37,457 nucleotides of DNA from Chitinophagaceae bacterium (GTDB lineage: Bacteria > Bacteroidota > Bacteroidia > Chitinophagales > Chitinophagaceae). Shown here piece after piece: positions 8,979 to 17,152 of this stretch. The stretch is from NCBI GenBank assembly GCA_023251255.1, contig JAHEZD010000059.1, positions 1-37,457 on the forward strand. The letters run 5' to 3'. The first letter of the stretch is position 1, and every line of letters starts with the position of its first letter. The notes under the pieces were generated by a model. It searched no databases. It was not told the origin of the DNA and saw only the letters and a program-made list of their open reading frames with translations. The position numbers were made by a program, and so were the translations under genes.

Positions 8979-10409
8979 ATGAAATCATTTGTTTTTTTAT
9001 TGGCCCTTGCAGTTTATATGGATGCCAATGCTACTGACCATCTTGTTTCATCTATTGAAGAGGCCAACAAATTGCTCAATACTGCAAAGCCAAATGATAA
9101 AGTGCTGCTGAAAGATGGCGTTTACCCAAACGCCGCTATCAGTTTCTCCAATAACAATATCAGTTTTGTGGCAGAGCACCTGGGCAAGGTTTACTTTGAA
9201 GGGAATTCCACTTTGGGCTTTGCTGGTGAAAGAAATGTTATAGAAGGGTTTGTTTGGCAAAATGGCGGCAAGGAACTGGGTTCAAGGGCAGTCATCGAAT
9301 TCAGGAACAAGAAACAGGACGCTGACCATTCCACTATCAGGAATTGCAGCATTGATGGTTATAACACAGCCGACCTGAACACGGACAATAAATGGGTGTC
9401 AGTGTATGGTCAATACAATACGGTAACAGCATGCTTGTTCAAAAGCAAGTTCAATCGTGGTGCCACACTGGTGGTCTGGTTGGATGGGAAAACTGAAGCG
9501 CACCATACGATCAGCTACAATTATTTTTTCAATAGGCAGAATGGCCCCGATGCGGATAATGGTTTGGAAAGCATGCGTATCGGTACGAGCGAAACATCGT
9601 TCACGCCATCCAATTGCGTGGTTGCTTTCAACCGGTTTGAACAATGCGATGGCGAAATTGAAATCATTTCCAACAAGTCATGGAACAACTCCTACCTGCA
9701 CAACACATTTGTTAATAATGATGGGGGATTAACGCTACGTCACGGCAACAACTGCTTGGTGGATGGCAATTTTTTTGACGGTGCAGACAAGGCCAAATCC
9801 TATGGGGTAAGGTTCATTGGTGAGGGGCATGTGGCTATCAACAATTATTTCTATCACCTAAATGGCTCACTAAGCCAATCTTTCAGGGCTCCTGTAACTG
9901 TCGTTAATGGGCTGGTGAACACTCCCCTCAATGGCTATTACCAAGTAAGGAGGGCAGTGATTGCAGACAATGTTTTTGTCAATTGCATCACACCCGATAT
10001 CCGTATCGGTGCATTTTCCAAACGTGATGGAATGACCGTGGCCCCCGATACAGTCACCATCAAGAACAACCTCCTTTTCGATGATGCAGGAAGGGTAGGC
10101 GAAGTATATGAAGAACTTACGGCGCCATTCCATTTAATTAGCAAGAACAATAAAGCAGTGGGTGGGTTTTTGAAAGCGGACCAAAAAGGCTTTGACCTGT
10201 CAAACGGTAAAGGCAGCAAACGGGATGGCTTTGATTGGATAAAAGATGGCAAAGGGAATATCATTGCATCCATAGAATCCAAAGCAGCATTAACTGACAA
10301 TGCAGGTGTTGGCGCCAATTGGGTTGACCCTTACATAGCCAATGAAGCTGGAAAGAGGAAATACAGCATTCTGTCAGCAAAAGAAGTGGGCCCTGTTTGG
10401 ATGAGGTAA
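8979..10409 (+). CDS. Periplasmic PL6 polysaccharide lyase (alginate lyase family)
   Basis: From the ATG at 8979 the product has 476 residues: a signal peptide (1-18, ending MDANA) and a single parallel beta-helix PL6 domain with no T9SS tail, so it should stay in the periplasm. Catalytic residues are E226 and E228 (calcium), K233 in ISNKS and R254 in LRHG, with the same 5 and 21 residue spacing as chondroitinase B. It shares the NKWVS, ESMRIGTS and SYGVRFI blocks with the T9SS-bound lyase at 853-2967. A role in cutting oligosaccharides already released at the surface is inferred from location. The frame could be extended to a TTG at 8943, but the added residues would precede and spoil the signal peptide, so the ATG is preferred. 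Confidence 0.88.
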   Translation: MKSFVFLLALAVYMDANATDHLVSSIEEANKLLNTAKPNDKVLLKDGVYPNAAISFSNNNISFVAEHLGKVYFEGNSTLGFAGERNVIEGFVWQNGGKELGSRAVIEFRNKKQDADHSTIRNCSIDGYNTADLNTDNKWVSVYGQYNTVTACLFKSKFNRGATLVVWLDGKTEAHHTISYNYFFNRQNGPDADNGLESMRIGTSETSFTPSNCVVAFNRFEQCDGEIEIISNKSWNNSYLHNTFVNNDGGLTLRHGNNCLVDGNFFDGADKAKSYGVRFIGEGHVAINNYFYHLNGSLSQSFRAPVTVVNGLVNTPLNGYYQVRRAVIADNVFVNCITPDIRIGAFSKRDGMTVAPDTVTIKNNLLFDDAGRVGEVYEELTAPFHLISKNNKAVGGFLKADQKGFDLSNGKGSKRDGFDWIKDGKGNIIASIESKAALTDNAGVGANWVDPYIANEAGKRKYSILSAKEVGPVWMR

Positions 10410-10542
10410 CAAATTGGAACGCAATGTCAACCGAGTAATCAATGTTTGCGGAGCAAACAAACTGCCAATAGCTATCGGTATTGAACCTCCCGGCAAAGGA
10501 AGGGTTGAAAAACCACGTTTTTCCCTTTGTGTGCTTTGTGCC

Positions 10543-10564
10543 CCCGCCTGAACGGACGGGCAGG
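10543..10564. repeat. Dispersed palindromic repeat CCCGCCTGA-n-CGGGCAGG (copy 1)
   Basis: A 22-bp imperfect palindrome in the 291-nt gap between the PL6 and acetylesterase genes. A second copy in opposite orientation is at 13262-13283. The two share CCCGCCTGA and CGGGCAGG around a variable centre, which marks a dispersed REP-like family. The rest of this gap holds a hairpin (10581-10607) and a CCCGATA palindrome (10624-10640). Confidence 0.5.
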
Positions 10565-10580
10565 TTTGTGGTAAGTATAA

Positions 10581-10607
10581 AAAACCATTTTGTTTACAAA
10601 TGGTTTT
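10581..10607. terminator. Hairpin, possible bidirectional terminator
   Basis: AAAACCATTT (10581-10590) pairs perfectly with AAATGGTTTT (10598-10607) around a 7-nt loop. A/T runs flank it on both sides. It lies 170 nt after the PL6 stop and about 95 nt before the acetylesterase start, so it may end the PL6 transcript. The stem is A/T-rich and the T-tract short, so termination efficiency is uncertain. Confidence 0.4.
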
Positions 10608-10623
10608 CAACAGCTTATACTAA

Positions 10624-10640
10624 CCCGATAGTTATCGGGT
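10624..10640. repeat. Palindromic repeat CCCGATA-n-TATCGGG
   Basis: CCCGATA and TATCGGG pair around a short T-centred middle. Variants with the same arms occur at 22503-22516, 26877-26890, 15741-15757 and 13230-13245, all intergenic. It looks like a dispersed REP-like element. Confidence 0.5.
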
Positions 10641-10700
10641 GTCATTGGCAGCCTGTCGAAGACATATTGCAAAATCAAATTTATAAAACGAGTACAAACC

Positions 10701-12692
10701 ATGAAATACATTTTTTCCTCCCTCCTCATTGCATCAATGCTCTCCGCAAAAGCAAACATCAAGCTGCCCTCATTGGTAAGCAGCAATATGGTACTACAAA
10801 GGAATGTGCCCGTAAAGGTGTGGGGCTGGTGCAGCAGGAATGAAAAGGTAACCATCAACTTTATGGGCAAAGCATACAATGCTGTTGTAAAGGATACTGC
10901 CTGGAGCTTGATGCTTCCGGCCATGAAAGAAGGGGGCCCTTATGAAATGAAACTAAAAGGCAACAATGAAATTGTACTGGATAATATTTTGATTGGTGAA
11001 GTATGGCTTTGCAGTGGACAGAGCAATATGGGCTTCCTGATGATGAATACCAGCAACGCAAAGGAGGAAATGCCCAAAGCAGATTACAGGAACATACGAT
11101 TGTTCACCATTAAAAAAGATTACAGCAGCAGGCCCTTGCAGGAAGCAGTTGACGTCATTAAATGGGAAACCTGCACGCCCACAACAATTCCCAAATTTTC
11201 AGCAGTAGCCTATTTCTTTGGGAGGAAACTGCACGAGGACCTGAATGTTCCCATTGGGCTGGTATGGAGTGCCTATGGTGGCACCACCATAGAAAGCTGG
11301 ATAAGCAAGGAAGGCCTGGCCGGTGAACCAACATTTGGTGAAGCAGCGGCAAGAATTGAGCAACGTGACCTGAACGAGGAAGAAAAAAAGAACAATGAAA
11401 GGTTTGATGGGTGGATCAGGATGCTCAATAAAATGGATGCGGGCTATGATAATGGAACTTACTCGTGGGCAACCACACTTCATACGGATTGGAACAAGGC
11501 GAAAATGCCTGCCAGTTGGGAAAATGTGGCAGCATTGAAAAACAAGGATGGGGTTATCTGGTTCCAAAAAGAAATCACATTGACGGCTGCGGATATAGCC
11601 AATGATGCAAAAATTTCCTTGGGGGCAGTAGCAGATGAGGATTTTACCTTCATCAATGGGAAGCAGGTTGGCCACCGGTTTGATGAAAGAACAAAGAAAA
11701 GGGAATATACTATTGCAAGGTCCTTGTTAAAAGAAGGAAGCAATTCCATTACGGTACGCATGACCAATTACCGTGATGATGGCGGCTTTATGGGCAAACC
11801 GGATGAATTATTTGTACAAACAGCAGCCAATAAAGTTCCATTGGCAGGTGAATGGAGTTATAGAATTGGCCTGGATACAGTGGTGCCTACAGGCTTGGCA
11901 AGGCAGTTGAACACAAGGCAGGTGCCCTGCATACTGTACAATGCCATGATAGCCCCAACATTGCCATACACATTTAAAGGGGTGCTTTGGTACCAGGGCG
12001 AGAGCAACGCCCTGCGTGGTTTCCAGTATAGGTTCCTGTTCAAAAGAATGATAGAGGACTGGCGTAAAAAATTCAATAACAACAAACTCCCCTTTGTATA
12101 TGTTCAATTGCCGAACTATAAAAAGATATTGTCCAGACCTGCTGATGCAGAATGGGCCGAAACCAGGGAATCCCAAGCAGAAGCATTGAAGCTGCCTTAC
12201 ACATCCATGGCCTGTACCATAGAGCAGGGGGAGGCCGATAATATCCACCCCAAGTATAAAAACGAAGTGGGCAGGCGGCTGGCTTTACAAGCTGAATACC
12301 ATGTGTATGGCATCAAGGATATCATTCCTTCAGGCCCCGTGTACAAAAGCATGAAAATAGTGGGGGACAAAGTATTGATTGAATTTGATGTTATTGGTAA
12401 TGGCCTTGAAACAAAGGATGGTACTAAGGCCATCAAGGGATTTGCCATTGCAGGCAATGACAAGAATTTTGTTTGGGCAGATGCTGAAATTATTGATAAA
12501 CAAACAGTGGCCGTTTCTGCTGGTGCAGTGAAACAGCCAGTTGCCGTACGTTATGCCTGGGCAGACAATCCTGGGCCATTGAACCTTATCAACAACACTG
12601 CCATGCCTGCATACCCTTTTAGAACGGACAAATGGAAAGGGAAGACAGACGAAGTAAAAATCCTTGATTACAGTAAAGGAGCAGTGCAATAA
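10701..12692 (+). CDS. SASA-family acetylesterase (sialate O-acetylesterase-like)
   Basis: The 663-residue product has a signal peptide (1-18, ending LSAKA) and the SGNH-fold SASA architecture. The nucleophile motif GEVWLCSGQSNM lies at 99-110 (Ser108 in GQSN), the oxyanion block is GVLWYQGESNA, and the C-terminal catalytic Asp/His pair is in DNIHPKY. A beta-sandwich insertion of the type usual in these ~640-residue esterases lies between (about 270-390). The family removes O-acetyl groups from sugars; sialic acid is only one of the known substrates. Because it follows an alginate-type lyase set, removal of O-acetyl from bacterial alginate is a reasonable inference but is not shown by sequence. 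It is probably periplasmic or exported. A 290-nt gap separates it from the upstream lyase, so it may have its own promoter. Confidence 0.82.
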   Translation: MKYIFSSLLIASMLSAKANIKLPSLVSSNMVLQRNVPVKVWGWCSRNEKVTINFMGKAYNAVVKDTAWSLMLPAMKEGGPYEMKLKGNNEIVLDNILIGEVWLCSGQSNMGFLMMNTSNAKEEMPKADYRNIRLFTIKKDYSSRPLQEAVDVIKWETCTPTTIPKFSAVAYFFGRKLHEDLNVPIGLVWSAYGGTTIESWISKEGLAGEPTFGEAAARIEQRDLNEEEKKNNERFDGWIRMLNKMDAGYDNGTYSWATTLHTDWNKAKMPASWENVAALKNKDGVIWFQKEITLTAADIANDAKISLGAVADEDFTFINGKQVGHRFDERTKKREYTIARSLLKEGSNSITVRMTNYRDDGGFMGKPDELFVQTAANKVPLAGEWSYRIGLDTVVPTGLARQLNTRQVPCILYNAMIAPTLPYTFKGVLWYQGESNALRGFQYRFLFKRMIEDWRKKFNNNKLPFVYVQLPNYKKILSRPADAEWAETRESQAEALKLPYTSMACTIEQGEADNIHPKYKNEVGRRLALQAEYHVYGIKDIIPSGPVYKSMKIVGDKVLIEFDVIGNGLETKDGTKAIKGFAIAGNDKNFVWADAEIIDKQTVAVSAGAVKQPVAVRYAWADNPGPLNLINNTAMPAYPFRTDKWKGKTDEVKILDYSKGAVQ

Positions 12693-12714
12693 ACCAACCA
12701 TCCTATAGATATCG

Positions 12715-12736
12715 ATGCCACCTTATTGGGTGGCAT
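12715..12736 (+). terminator. Rho-independent terminator after acetylesterase gene
   Basis: ATGCCACC (12715-12722) and GGTGGCAT (12729-12736) form an 8-bp stem with a TTATTG loop, followed by TGTTGTT. It begins 22 nt after the stop codon. The T-tract is interrupted, so it may be moderate in strength. Confidence 0.6.
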
Positions 12737-12907
12737 TGTTGTTATGGCCAAATATTGGGACTGGCTGTAGGGATGGGTAAATCAATGTGCACCAATTTTT
12801 TCACTAATTATAGCCACAAACGGCAATAATTAGCGAATCCCTGCTTATTCATGTAATTGATGCATCAGTGGCAAGAACAGATGCCGAAGGCATCAATACA
12901 GAAATTT

Positions 12908-12933
12908 AGCGAATTGAAATTAGACAGCTTCTT
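12908..12933 (+). repeat. Terminal-repeat-like sequence, copy A
   Basis: This 26-bp sequence (AGCGAATTG at its left end, GACAGCTTCTT at its right end) is repeated in inverted orientation at 13123-13148 with one mismatch, and again in direct orientation in diverged form at 13310-13334. It is likely an orphan end of the MITE-like family described at 13123-13334. Confidence 0.6.
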
Positions 12934-12970
12934 GGATTATTTGCTTATTGGACGTCGTGCAAATCCAGGG

Positions 12971-13084
12971 TGGAACAAAATCCTTGGAACATTTCCACTT
13001 GTTCCAGCAAAAATGTTCCAACTGGATTGGAACAAAATCTTTGGAACATTCCCACATGTTCCAACAAAAGTGTTCCAGGTGAGT
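12971..13084 (+). repeat. Two-copy 57-bp tandem repeat rich in GGAACA/TGTTCC
   Basis: Copy 1 (12971-13027) and copy 2 (13028-13084) both start TGGAACAAAATC and end in a TGTTCCA-containing stretch, with a few substitutions. Each copy contains TGGAACA and TGTTCCA arms that can pair, giving repeated small hairpins. The block lies between inverted repeat copies A and B. Function unknown. Confidence 0.65.
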
Positions 13085-13122
13085 TTATTGATCCGTGGTA
13101 GATGATGATAGAAGATCGGTTT

Positions 13123-13334
13123 AAGAAGCTGTCTAAATTCAATTCGCTGGTTTCACCATATGAATTTTTGGCTGTCCCACATTTTGCGGGATTGGATTTT
13201 TCGCTGTAGGGGGCAGCCATGTCTCCAAAGCCGATGACTATCGGCTCCGCCTTGTTTCGCTCCTGCCCGAATGGTCAGGCGGGCAAAAATACATGATGGA
13301 GAATTCCACCAAATTGAATCTAAACAGCTTCTAA
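13123..13334. mobile_element. MITE-like element with ~25-45 bp imperfect terminal inverted repeats
   Basis: The left end (13123-13148, AAGAAGCTGTCTAAATTCAA...) and the reverse complement of the right end (13310-13334, TTAGAAGCTGTTTAGATTCAA...) match closely. Weaker matching continues inward to about 45 bp (GG-TC-CCAT and ATTTTTG blocks in both). The 212-bp unit has no transposase gene and holds two palindromic repeats inside. This is the structure of a non-autonomous miniature transposable element. No clear target-site duplication was found. Confidence 0.55.
13262..13283. repeat. Dispersed palindromic repeat CCCGCCTGA-n-CGGGCAGG (copy 2, inverted)
   Basis: CCTGCCCG (13262-13269) and CAGGCGGG (13276-13283) frame the same 22-bp unit seen at 10543-10564, in opposite orientation. 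It lies inside the MITE-like unit. A neighbouring GCCGAT/ATCGGC hairpin is at 13230-13245. Confidence 0.5.
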
Positions 13335-13582
13335 GTGTAGGCATTGCCAGACTTTAAACGGAGCCTGTTGGCCACCCAAGGGAGCCTCTATTTTTTCCGC
13401 TTGCCCATACTTCTCCCAATGGCAATACCACAATAATTGTGGATTTTTTTCCACTCTATAGATGAATTCCGCTTATAAAAAGTATGGTATAGTTTTTTCA
13501 ATACTCAAAAAACATTAACAAAACAATCAGCTAAAAAGACAACACTTAAACTGAGAAACATTCATCATTAAAATTTACAACA

Positions 13583-15115
13583 ATGAACACAAAACGAATT
13601 GTACATCTTGGGATATTCCTGTTCCTTGCCTTATCGGTAAATGCACAGAGCACTGACTGGGGATGGAACTGGAGGGATTCCGCAGTTGTACCTGCCAAAG
13701 GCATGGAGCAACGCTCAAAATTCATGGCTAACGATTATCCTTATCCGCCAAAACCAAGAAGCCAATGGGAACTGGGTTTTGCAGGAGGTACATCAATGAT
13801 TATTGGAGATGTAAGGTCCAAAGTTGGTTTTGGTGGAGGCTTCAGTTTCAGGAAGGCCCTTGGACATATCGTATCCCTTAGGGCAAGTTATTTTGGCTCC
13901 TTTAACTCTGGAGAGCCTTCAGATTATGGGAAATCAATCGGGCAGTTGCCATACAAGACAAAGACCCACTCAGGGTCATTGGACGCAATTGTTTCATTGA
14001 ATACAGCAAGCAACTACCGTGGCAATCCAAAAACAAATATCTATGTATTGGGTGGTTACTCCTTGATAGCAAGCCAGGTTACCATTGAAACGCCTACTGG
14101 CGACAGGATCTATTATGCAGCCGGTGTGCCCAGTGGCCAATCGGGCCTTCTTACAACAGTGGCTGGTGACGAGCACAATGGCCGCAAAGGTTGGTCCATG
14201 ATGCAGGGTTTCTCAATAGGTGGTGGTATCGCTTTCAAACTATCCAACAAAGTGAATATTGGACTGGAAAACAAAACAACTTTCATTTCCCCTGGGTATG
14301 ATTTATCAGATGGGTTTGTTAGGGCAGGTAACAGCAATGATTTTTACAATGCAACCACTGCACGCTTGAACATCAATATTGGTAGCACTTCCAAACATGT
14401 GCAACCATTATGGTGGCTGAACCCCAACAACTATATCTACAACGAATTGAACAAGCCCCAACACATGAAATTTCCCAAACCAGTGTTGGATGATGCAGAT
14501 GGTGACGGTATAACAGACCAGTTTGACCTGGAACCAAACACACCAGCAGGTGCAAAGGTTGACAGTCATGGCCGCGCACTGGATACAGACGGCGATGGTA
14601 TACCGGATTTCAAAGACAAGGAAATTCTTACTTCCCAAAAATGTTTCCCTGTTAACAATGATGGTGTGGGAACATGCCCAGAACCTTCTTGCTGCACAGA
14701 GTTGAGGGATGCAGTTAACAAACTCAGGGATTCTGTAATGGCTGGTGGTTATGGTGGACAAGGTGCAGGTAACTGTGGAATTGGCGACCTGCCAAGCATT
14801 AAGTTCAAGAGCGGTTCCAAATTGTCAAAGGATGCACAGACCATGCTGGCCGCTGTGGCACAAAAAATGAATGCCAATCCAACTTGCAAGGTGAGGGTAG
14901 TAGGTTATGGTACTTCCACCAAAAAAGCACAGCAAACAAGCTGGGAAAGGGTAAATGCAGTAATCAAGTACTTGGTAGAAAAACAAGGCATTTCAGAAAG
15001 CAGATTGATATTTGCCTATGGTCAGGAAGGGGATGCTGATACGGTTGACCTCCAAGGAACAACTGAAGATGGTCCAAACACGGTTCCTGCACCGCACCCA
15101 AATTTAAAAGGTTAA
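13583..15115 (+). CDS. OmpA-family outer-membrane protein with TSP3-type calcium repeats
   Basis: The 510-residue product has a signal peptide (1-22, ending LSVNAQ) and an N-terminal beta-barrel-like region (about 58-290, alternating aromatic/glycine strands). Acidic thrombospondin type 3-like repeats (about 300-345, DADGDGITD and DTDGDGIPD) follow, then a Cys-containing linker and a C-terminal OmpA-like domain (about 410-485). The OmpA domain begins with IKFKSGSKLSKDAQ and contains the RVVGYGTSTKKAQQTSWERVNAV block, which corresponds to the peptidoglycan-binding loop. It probably anchors the outer membrane to the cell wall. It is monocistronic, with a strong terminator 48 nt downstream. The residues that normally clasp diaminopimelate (Asp and Arg) are only partly evident. 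Confidence 0.85.
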   Translation: MNTKRIVHLGIFLFLALSVNAQSTDWGWNWRDSAVVPAKGMEQRSKFMANDYPYPPKPRSQWELGFAGGTSMIIGDVRSKVGFGGGFSFRKALGHIVSLRASYFGSFNSGEPSDYGKSIGQLPYKTKTHSGSLDAIVSLNTASNYRGNPKTNIYVLGGYSLIASQVTIETPTGDRIYYAAGVPSGQSGLLTTVAGDEHNGRKGWSMMQGFSIGGGIAFKLSNKVNIGLENKTTFISPGYDLSDGFVRAGNSNDFYNATTARLNINIGSTSKHVQPLWWLNPNNYIYNELNKPQHMKFPKPVLDDADGDGITDQFDLEPNTPAGAKVDSHGRALDTDGDGIPDFKDKEILTSQKCFPVNNDGVGTCPEPSCCTELRDAVNKLRDSVMAGGYGGQGAGNCGIGDLPSIKFKSGSKLSKDAQTMLAAVAQKMNANPTCKVRVVGYGTSTKKAQQTSWERVNAVIKYLVEKQGISESRLIFAYGQEGDADTVDLQGTTEDGPNTVPAPHPNLKG

Positions 15116-15162
15116 ACTAGCCATAAGTAAGAGGGTGATGGAATAGATCTTCCTCAAACTTA

Positions 15163-15189
15163 CCCAGCCCGAAAGGGCTGGGTTTTTTT
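15163..15189 (+). terminator. Strong rho-independent terminator after OmpA-family gene
   Basis: CCCAGCCC (15163-15170) and GGGCTGGG (15175-15182) form a perfect 8-bp G/C stem with a GAAA tetraloop, followed by seven T residues (15183-15189). Confidence 0.92.
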
Positions 15190-15240
15190 ATGGGATAATG
15201 ATTGTACGTGGAGACAAGAAGAAATATCGTCAATAACTTA

Positions 15241-15699
15241 TTAGTTGGATAGCAGTTGCAGGAGTTCATCTATAAAGCCTACCTGTCCGGGAATGATTTT
15301 CTCTTTGGCCATATCCGGCGTAAACCATGCACCCTTGTCTATTTCAGGAAACTCTTTGAACTGGCCGCTTTTGGGCGGCCACTCCATACTGAACAGGTTA
15401 CATTGAAGCAGCGCAGCATTAATATCCTTTTCCAATGCCCATGCATGTACCATCTTACTGGAGCCTTGCTTGCGTGGGGTAAGGGGCAGGAACTTGCCCG
15501 AGCAGGTAAAACCTGTTTCTTCTTGGAATTCCCTGATAGCGGCATCTAGGGCATTTTCATTGTCCCCCAATTCTCCCTTGGGTATGGACCATGCACCTAG
15601 GTCCTTGTTTTTCCAGAAGGGGCCGCCGGGGTGTACCAGGAACAGTTCCCAGCTTATTGCCTGCGGCCTGTACAATAAGATGCCTGCACTTTGTTTCAT
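15241..15699 (-). CDS. Nudix hydrolase
   Basis: The 152-residue product carries a perfect Nudix box G-x5-E-x7-REUxEExGU, starting GELGDNE and ending REFQEETGF (about residues 42-64). The start MKQSAGILLYR gives the usual first strand. The length and the GAWSIPKGE lead-in match MutT-like enzymes of the diadenosine-tetraphosphate hydrolase or NTP pyrophosphatase type, and the exact substrate cannot be told. It cleaves nucleoside diphosphates linked to another moiety, using Mg2+ held by the box glutamates. It is cytoplasmic, transcribed on its own and convergent with the OmpA-family gene. Confidence 0.9.
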   Translation of the reverse strand: MKQSAGILLYRPQAISWELFLVHPGGPFWKNKDLGAWSIPKGELGDNENALDAAIREFQEETGFTCSGKFLPLTPRKQGSSKMVHAWALEKDINAALLQCNLFSMEWPPKSGQFKEFPEIDKGAWFTPDMAKEKIIPGQVGFIDELLQLLSN

Positions 15700-15740
15700 G
15701 CGGTAAATTACGACAAGGGGTTAAATGGTTTAAAAAGTTA

Positions 15741-15757
15741 TCCCGATGTTTTATCGG
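15741..15757 (-). terminator. Possible terminator of the glycosyltransferase operon
   Basis: CCGAT (15743-15747) and ATCGG (15753-15757) pair around a 5-nt loop. On the minus strand the hairpin is followed by AACTTTTT. It lies 67 nt after the last gene of the operon and upstream of the Nudix gene. The stem resembles the dispersed CCCGATA palindromes, so a repeat may have been adopted as a terminator. Confidence 0.4.
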
Positions 15758-15823
15758 AAGGTCAATGATGGATTGAGGGAGAAGGTGCATTGGGTTAGTA
15801 AAATTTCAAGACGGAGCAACGGG

Positions 15824-17152
15824 TCAATCACCAGTATTCAATCCGGTGATGTTGTTAATGATCGTGCTGAGCTTTTGGAGATTGTTGGCGTATAAAAGCT
15901 GTGCTTTACGGTGAAGGTTTTCAACCAGTTGCAGGTAAGCATCTTTATCCATCTCCCGGCACTGCTGCAGCCCGCTTACCAAGTCCTGACCAGGGTATGA
16001 AATAAGGATATCACTACCGAGGCTTCCGGAAACCGTTCCGCTCATAATCATCGGCACCCCCAGTCCCAGCGAAAGAGGAACCATTGCAGGAAGCTTAATG
16101 AGGTATGCACCTGAATCAACATAGTCGTCAATTAAAGGGATGATGAACCTGCATTGCTTTACCTGTTCCACAAACTGCCCGTATGGCAAATAGCCTGTAA
16201 ACAGGAATTTTTCCCCGAGGCCCAATTCCGCTATTTGCCTTTTAAAGGTCTGTACAAAACAATCGTTATCGAAATCGGGGTCGCGTGACCCGCCAATGAT
16301 CAATATTTTTTCGTCAGCTTTGAGTGACTTGGCCGCATTGAGCAGTGAAGGAATGGACTTGCGATCATAGTCGATTGTGCCTGCAAAAGCAATGGGCCCA
16401 TCAACTCGGGAGGGGCAGGGCTGTTCTATTTTGAAAGGAAGCACCCACTCTATGCCATCATGTATCTTTTCCAGCTTATGGGCACCTTCAGCGGTAAGGG
16501 CAATGGCAGCATGTTGCTTGAGTTTTAAATGGTCTTTAAGGTCTTCAATGGGCAGCGTGCGCCTGTGCAGGGAAATAGCCGCATTGTCGGTGCATTGATA
16601 GGTCTGCCCACAGTTAACGGTTTTGAATTCACGTATGCCCCCACCGTAAGGAATCCATAAACTGTCCCCATCCTGTGACCACTTTGCATCGGACCAAAAT
16701 CCGCCCTGCCTTACACTGCACCCGTCTGCAAGAAGATTAATGATTGTTCCTGCGCCATTGCCCACCTCCGTAAACGAATGGACCACCAGTTTTTCAACCC
16801 ATTGTATGGGTTCATGGATGACGCATATAGATGGGCGTTGCAGTTGGCGGACAAATGCCAGGTCGGGCCGTGGAACAGGCTCCGCCGGAAAGAAGTAACC
16901 TGCATGTACCAATGTGTTGAGCAGCACAAAGTCAAACCTGTCAAGTGCCAGCGAGCCCAAGTTCCGGACGTCATGGACCTGCGATGGGTCGAGTCCCAGT
17001 AGAGCCACAGTTTCCAGGTGGCCTGCAGTTCCGCTGATGGCAATTTCAGTGTCAATGCCAAGGAGCTTCATCATGTCTACCCAAGGGGCCAGTACTTCCC
17101 AATGGTAGGAAAGCGATTCTATAATCAAACAGCGTTTCAAATGTTGCTTCAT
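15824..17152 (-). CDS. Glycosyltransferase-like protein (GT-B fold probable)
   Basis: The 442-residue product starts MKQHLKRCLIIESLSYHWEVLAPWVDMM. The C-terminal half reads as a GT-B nucleotide-sugar domain: a strand block GPIAFAGTIDYDRKSIPSLL (about 252-271), KILIIGGSRDPDF (about 282-294), LGEKFLFTGYLPYGQFVEQV (about 313-332), and a late segment with PLIDDYVDSGAYLIKLPAMVPLSLGLGVPMI. The classic E-x7-E motif of GT4 is not clearly preserved, so the family is uncertain. Its start overlaps the stop of the upstream 1181-residue gene by ATGA, which implies translational coupling and a shared pathway. No membrane segments are visible. It may add or polymerise sugars made by the upstream GT2 modules. 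Confidence 0.65.
   Translation of the reverse strand: MKQHLKRCLIIESLSYHWEVLAPWVDMMKLLGIDTEIAISGTAGHLETVALLGLDPSQVHDVRNLGSLALDRFDFVLLNTLVHAGYFFPAEPVPRPDLAFVRQLQRPSICVIHEPIQWVEKLVVHSFTEVGNGAGTIINLLADGCSVRQGGFWSDAKWSQDGDSLWIPYGGGIREFKTVNCGQTYQCTDNAAISLHRRTLPIEDLKDHLKLKQHAAIALTAEGAHKLEKIHDGIEWVLPFKIEQPCPSRVDGPIAFAGTIDYDRKSIPSLLNAAKSLKADEKILIIGGSRDPDFDNDCFVQTFKRQIAELGLGEKFLFTGYLPYGQFVEQVKQCRFIIPLIDDYVDSGAYLIKLPAMVPLSLGLGVPMIMSGTVSGSLGSDILISYPGQDLVSGLQQCREMDKDAYLQLVENLHRKAQLLYANNLQKLSTIINNITGLNTGD

Larger units (their letters stand above)
12693..13582. other. 890-nt gene-free region with repeat and mobile-element remnants
   Basis: No convincing gene is present. The region contains the acetylesterase terminator, three copies of a ~25-bp repeat (12908-12933, 13123-13148, 13310-13334), a 57-bp tandem duplication (12971-13084) and two palindromic repeats (13230-13245, 13262-13283). 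After 13340 it becomes A/T-rich toward the OmpA-family gene and must carry that gene's promoter, but I could not pin down a clear TAxxTTTG box. Confidence 0.7.

Noticed and set aside
10481-10843. A 120-codon frame between the periplasmic lyase and the esterase.
   Set aside because: It overlaps the palindromic repeat and the hairpin and runs into the esterase gene in another frame, with no recognisable protein features.
12971-13084. Possible parS-like ParB sites because of GGAACA/TGTTCC arms.
   Set aside because: The ParB core CACGTG (as in TGTTCCACGTGGAACA) is absent and the arms are arranged differently.
12857-13105. An 82-codon frame across the tandem repeat, with repeated WNKI-GTFP peptide.
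   Set aside because: The peptide repeat is only the translation of the 57-bp DNA duplication; no start context or homologous protein is evident.
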